From Fimenecus sp051881395 (GTDB lineage Bacteria > Bacillota > Clostridia > Oscillospirales > Acutalibacteraceae), in the NCBI GenBank assembly GCA_051881395.1, contig JBJEPU010000201.1:1-26502 (forward strand): a DNA stretch of 26,502 bases, given 5' to 3'. The stretch's first letter is position 1. Each line of letters opens with the position of its first letter. The notes below the pieces were generated by a model. That model saw nothing but the letters and a program-made list of their open reading frames with translations, made no database searches and was not told where the DNA came from. This document shows, one piece after another, positions 23,568-26,502 of the stretch. The translations under genes were made by a program, and so were the position numbers.

Positions 23568-23593
23568 AAAAAGCAGAAAACACAAATTAAAAC

Positions 23594-23684
23594 TTGTCAT
23601 TCTGAACGAAGTGAAGAATCTCAAAAAGCGTAAAATACAGAATGTGCGAAATGAGATTCTTCGGCTACCGCCTCAGAATGACAA
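23594..23684. repeat. Intergenic inverted repeat, family 2, copy 1
   Basis: The terminal arms TTGTCATTCTGAACGAAG and CTCAGAATGACAA are inverted. Inner arms GAAGAATCTC and GAGATTCTTC form a long imperfect hairpin. A diverged copy lies at 26364-26446. It carries no open reading frame and resembles a small non-autonomous palindromic element. Confidence 0.85.
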
Positions 23685-23727
23685 AAACACGGGCTGTTCA
23701 AACATTTGAACAGCCCGTGGTGTTTTA
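23684..23727. terminator. Bidirectional intrinsic terminator between convergent genes
   Basis: CACGGGCTGTTCAAA (23688-23702) pairs with TTTGAACAGCCCGTG (23705-23719). The plus strand continues GTGTTTTAT and the minus strand continues TTTTTGTC, so it can serve both the proline-rich gene and the lipid-kinase gene. Confidence 0.9.
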
Positions 23728-23743
23728 TACGCCGTCTTTTGTT

Positions 23744-24715
23744 TTATTCCGCCGCCTGCACGGTTTCTTCGGTGAATTCGTGGTCGTCACTCTCTACCGA
23801 CACCCATTCGGGTTTTTGCACCATAATGCGCACGGCGTGTTTTAATGTGCTGGCTTCCACCTCTAAATGTTCCCCGCCGAATTCGCCGTCGAGCGTAAAG
23901 GGCGTGGGATCATCAAACATAAATTTGATGTTTTTGCAATGGCGGATAATCACATTGTCATTTTGCGCCACGGTTTTATGTACCATATCGTTGGCAAGGC
24001 GCAAAAGCTCGCCCAAGTTTTTGAACATCCGCACAAGCACCAATTCGTGCAAGCCGTCGTCAAATTCCACACCCATATTGTGAAGCACCGGCATACCGCC
24101 GACGGAATAGGAATTGGACGCCGCGCCGTAGAACCAATCGCCCTCAAAGAATTCGCCGTCCGCCTCCACGCGCGCGTGGTACGCGTGCATTTTCACAAAA
24201 TCCTTTGCCGCCTGCACATAATAGGCATTTTTACCCAACACATTTTTAACCTTTTGGTTAACGCCGTAGGAAATCGCCGTAAAATTGCCGAAGCCCGCCA
24301 CATACATAAAATGTTCATCGCCGAATTTGCCGATGTCTATCGGTTTCGGCTCGCCGTTGATAATGGCTTCCACCGCCGCAAACACATCGGTCGGAATATT
24401 CATAGAATGCGCAAAATCGTTGGTGGAGCCCATCGGCAAATACCCAATCGGAATGTCTTTGCCGAGCGCCATCACGCCGCAAACCGTTTCTTTTAAGGTG
24501 CCGTCACCGCCGCAACAAACGATAATATCAAATTCACCGCCGCGGGCTTTGACAATGTCAAACGCATTTTTGTCAATTTGCGTACAGCACGCGGTTACAT
24601 TGTACCCCGCCTGGTCAAATCGGTTAATCATACGCATCATATACTGCTTTGCCATTTTTTTACCCGAAACGGGGTTGACAACCAACAGCATTTTTTGATT
24701 GTTTGCATCTGCCAT
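23744..24715 (-). CDS. Diacylglycerol kinase family lipid kinase (YegS/DgkB-like)
   Basis: A 323-residue lipid kinase of the DAGK catalytic family. The N-terminal nucleotide-binding domain has LLVVNPVSGKK, the GGDGT motif at residues 69-73 (CCGGDGTLKETV) and GSTNDFA at about 96-102. The C-terminal beta-sandwich ends with FTLDGEFGGEHLEVE, which contains the conserved DGE. In Gram-positives DgkB returns diacylglycerol to phospholipid synthesis, but YegS-type members have broader or unknown lipid substrates. The ATG at 24715 follows GAGGTG. An extension to 24790 would overlap glyS and is rejected. It lies 31 bases after glyS and is probably in the same transcript. Confidence 0.94.
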   Translation of the reverse strand: MADANNQKMLLVVNPVSGKKMAKQYMMRMINRFDQAGYNVTACCTQIDKNAFDIVKARGGEFDIIVCCGGDGTLKETVCGVMALGKDIPIGYLPMGSTNDFAHSMNIPTDVFAAVEAIINGEPKPIDIGKFGDEHFMYVAGFGNFTAISYGVNQKVKNVLGKNAYYVQAAKDFVKMHAYHARVEADGEFFEGDWFYGAASNSYSVGGMPVLHNMGVEFDDGLHELVLVRMFKNLGELLRLANDMVHKTVAQNDNVIIRHCKNIKFMFDDPTPFTLDGEFGGEHLEVEASTLKHAVRIMVQKPEWVSVESDDHEFTEETVQAAE

Positions 24716-24746
24716 GCCCACACACCTCAATTTTTCTTTGGATTGA

Positions 24747-26129
24747 TTAAAATACGATTTTCTCGGCAATGAATGCTTCCAACTCGTCAATCGGCAAGCG
24801 GACCTGTTCCATGGTATCGCGGTCGCGCACGGTTACACAGCCGTCTTGCTCACTTTCAAAGTCAAAGGTGATGCAATACGGCGTGCCGATTTCGTCCTCA
24901 CGACGATAGCGTTTGCCGATAGAGCCGGTCTCGTCGAAATCCACCATAAACTTCTTAGAAAGCGCCTCATATACAGGCAATGCTTTTTCGGAAAGTTTCT
25001 TGGAAAGCGGTAAAACCGCCGCCTTGTACGGCGCAATCGCGGGGCTTAAATGCAACACCACGCGGGTGTCGTTTTTCTCGGCGTCGAGCACTTCCTCGTC
25101 ATACGCCTCGCACAACAGCGCCAAAACGGTGCGGTCCAGCCCGTAAGTGGATTCAATGATAAACGGAATGAATTTTTCATTGGTTTCGGGGTCCAAATAC
25201 TCCATTTTCTGCCCGCTGTATTCCTGGTGGCGGGTTAAGTCGAAATTGGTACGGTTGTGCGTACCGTTGATTTCACCCCAGCCGAACGGGAACAAAAATT
25301 CAATGTCACAGGCGGCTTTCGCATAGTGCGCCAATTTTTCGTGGTCGTGATACCGCAAATGGTCGGAAGGAATGCCCAAATCCTCAAAATACTGCTTGCC
25401 GTATGCCTTGAAATAGTCGTACAACTCGCTGTCCGCGCCCTCTTTGCAGAAGGTTTGGAATTCCATTTGCTCAAATTCAATGGTACGGAAGGTGAAGTTG
25501 CCGGGCGTAATCTCATTGCGGAACGCCTTGCCGATTTGCCCGATGGAAAACGGCAGTTTCGCACGCATGGTACGCTGGACATTCAAAAAGTTTACATATT
25601 CACCCTGCGCATTTTCGGGGCGCAGGTAAATCACGCTTTTGCTGTTATTGGTCACGCCGCGGAAGGTCTGGAACATCAAATTAAATTCACGAATATCCGT
25701 AAAATTGTGCTTACCGCAATTCGGGCAAGGGATGTGATGGTCCTTAATGTACTGGAACATTTCCTCTTTCGTCATCCCGTCAGCGTGCGCGTCGGGGTCG
25801 AAGTCATCAATCAAATTGTCGGCGCGGTGGCGCATTTTGCACTCTTTGCAATCGAGCAGTGGGTCGGAGAACGACGCCACATGGCCGCTTGCCTCCCAAA
25901 CACGCGGGTGCATCAAAATATCCGCGTCCACTTCATAGCTGTTTTTGCGCTCCTGGATGAAGCGCTTGCGCCAAGTGTCTTTCACATTGTTCTTTAACCG
26001 TGCGCCCAACGGACCGTAGTCCCAAGTGTTGGCAAGCCCGCCGTAAATGTCGCTTCCCGGGAAAATAAACCCGCGATTTTTACACAGCGCCACGATTTTT
26101 TCCATGGATTTTTCTTCGTTTTTCAACAT
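24747..26129 (-). CDS. glyS: Glycyl-tRNA synthetase, single-chain type
   Basis: A 460-residue class II aminoacyl-tRNA synthetase of the alpha2 type. Visible pieces: N-terminal FPGSDIYGGLANTWDYGP, a zinc-binding pair (CKECKMRH and CPNCGKHNF), motif 2 region (FRNEITPGNFTFRTIEFEQME), motif 3-like YGLDRTVLALL, and the C-terminal anticodon-binding domain (about 350-455; IAPYKAAVLPLSKK). Length is normal. The ATG at 26129 has an AAAGGA ribosome binding site 8 bases upstream. A second ATG at 26105 is poorly preceded. A sigma-A promoter lies about 60 bases upstream and the leader is too short for a T-box. Confidence 0.97.
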   Translation of the reverse strand: MLKNEEKSMEKIVALCKNRGFIFPGSDIYGGLANTWDYGPLGARLKNNVKDTWRKRFIQERKNSYEVDADILMHPRVWEASGHVASFSDPLLDCKECKMRHRADNLIDDFDPDAHADGMTKEEMFQYIKDHHIPCPNCGKHNFTDIREFNLMFQTFRGVTNNSKSVIYLRPENAQGEYVNFLNVQRTMRAKLPFSIGQIGKAFRNEITPGNFTFRTIEFEQMEFQTFCKEGADSELYDYFKAYGKQYFEDLGIPSDHLRYHDHEKLAHYAKAACDIEFLFPFGWGEINGTHNRTNFDLTRHQEYSGQKMEYLDPETNEKFIPFIIESTYGLDRTVLALLCEAYDEEVLDAEKNDTRVVLHLSPAIAPYKAAVLPLSKKLSEKALPVYEALSKKFMVDFDETGSIGKRYRREDEIGTPYCITFDFESEQDGCVTVRDRDTMEQVRLPIDELEAFIAEKIVF

Positions 26130-26188
26130 AATAACCGTCCTTTGTTCCCTTCCCGGCTGGAAGGTTCATCAAAAGTATCTGAACTAAA

Positions 26189-26217
26189 ATTTTAATCCAT
26201 ATTTTCGGATATGTCAA
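26189..26217 (-). promoter_or_regulatory. Sigma-A promoter of glyS
   Basis: A perfect TTGACA (26212-26217) and TAAAAT (26189-26194) on the minus strand are separated by 17 bases. The predicted leader of about 50 bases holds only a small hairpin. Confidence 0.85.
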
Positions 26218-26363
26218 GGTAAAATCTAACATTTTGACAAGTTGCGAAACATTTGGCAGGATTCCCGTGTGGCAAACACCCTGTCTTTCGGTATAAATCG
26301 CTTGCATACATCGGCATAGGCATCGCCGGCCCCTGCGCATGAAATATAAATTGGGATTTGTAT
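26218..26363. other. Intergenic stretch without recognised feature
   Basis: This stretch lies between the glyS promoter and the repeat cluster. The short reading frames have no ribosome binding site or recognisable similarity, and I see no RNA element. Confidence 0.5.
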
Positions 26364-26446
26364 TTGTCATCCTGAGCGAAGCGAAGGATCTCAAAAGAAA
26401 AGTGTATCGAAAACGAGATTCTTCGCCTGACGGCTCAGAATGACAA
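26364..26446. repeat. Intergenic inverted repeat, family 2, copy 2
   Basis: TTGTCATCCTGAGCGAAG at the left and CTCAGAATGACAA at the right mirror the element at 23594-23684. The inner arms GGATCTC and GAGATTCTTC pair imperfectly. It differs from copy 1 at scattered positions and in the loop. Confidence 0.85.
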
Positions 26447-26502
26447 CGCGTAGGGAACGGTCTTGACCGTTCCGAAATTCCCCTACAAATCCAAATTTGT
26501 CA
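26446..26502. repeat. Intergenic palindromic repeat, family 1, copy 2, with CCCCTACAAA tail
   Basis: The 20-base palindrome GGAACGGTC-TT-GACCGTTCC recurs at 26454-26473, followed by AAATTCCCCTACAAATCC. The tail inverts the leading GTAGGG and resembles bases 30-55 of the window. The element runs off the right edge. Confidence 0.8.

Noticed and set aside
23493..23684. Possible CRISPR array or small RNA gene
   Set aside because: The repeats are different palindromes without regular spacers, and the second copies lie 2.8 kb away in another order. This fits dispersed intergenic elements.
26130..26360. Possible T-box leader upstream of glyS
   Set aside because: Glycyl-tRNA synthetase genes often have one, but the promoter at 26189-26217 leaves only about 50 bases of leader, and I found no T-box consensus or terminator.
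26080..26394. A 104-residue minus-strand frame upstream of glyS
   Set aside because: It runs through the glyS promoter and the intergenic repeat, has no ribosome binding site and overlaps the start of glyS in another frame.

Overview
This 26.5 kb window looks like a chromosomal segment from a spore-forming member of the Clostridia, probably an Oscillospiraceae-like gut or anaerobic lineage (inferred). The reasons are class B sortases, YpeB and SpoIID-family proteins, a single-chain glycyl-tRNA synthetase, a TPP riboswitch with a transcription terminator, GGAGG-type ribosome binding sites, and sigma-A promoters with 17-base spacers. I see no phage, transposase, CRISPR, rRNA or tRNA. Nearly all genes are on the minus strand; only ypeB with its small lipoprotein and one proline-rich membrane protein are on the plus strand.

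Layout from the left: an OmpR-type two-component system (59-1724), a TPM/LemA membrane pair (1838-3259), galE (3301-4317), then one long colinear block (4362-12827). Read in the direction of transcription, that block is cysteine desulfurase, thiI, pncC (stand-alone CinA C-terminal domain), three tandem class B sortases, and a 718-residue membrane protein. The last has an outer SpoIID/LytB domain, and its cytoplasmic half resembles a degenerate CinA. A good promoter sits at 12881-12909, and the spacing suggests co-transcription.

At 12988-14702 lie ypeB (without sleB) and a small repeat-bearing lipoprotein, closed by a bidirectional terminator. Next is a thiamine or thiamine-precursor uptake operon (14772-17574) encoding a thiamine-binding MTH1187/YkoF-type protein, permease, binding lipoprotein and ATPase. 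It is headed by a TPP riboswitch (about 17650-17752) with an intrinsic terminator. A DUF2804 gene follows (17805-18830).

The next operon (18948-22270) encodes a VTC-type polyphosphate polymerase domain protein, a DUF4956 membrane protein and a Cthe_2159-like beta-helix lipoprotein. These families recur together, but their joint job is not established. The right end holds an uncharacterised proline-rich membrane protein, a composite of intergenic inverted repeats, a diacylglycerol-kinase-family lipid kinase and glyS. A second copy of the same repeat families closes the window.

The most unusual items are the CinA-like/SpoIID fusion in a sortase operon that also carries a true CinA-domain amidase, and a conserved tail shared by all three sortases beyond the catalytic arginine.
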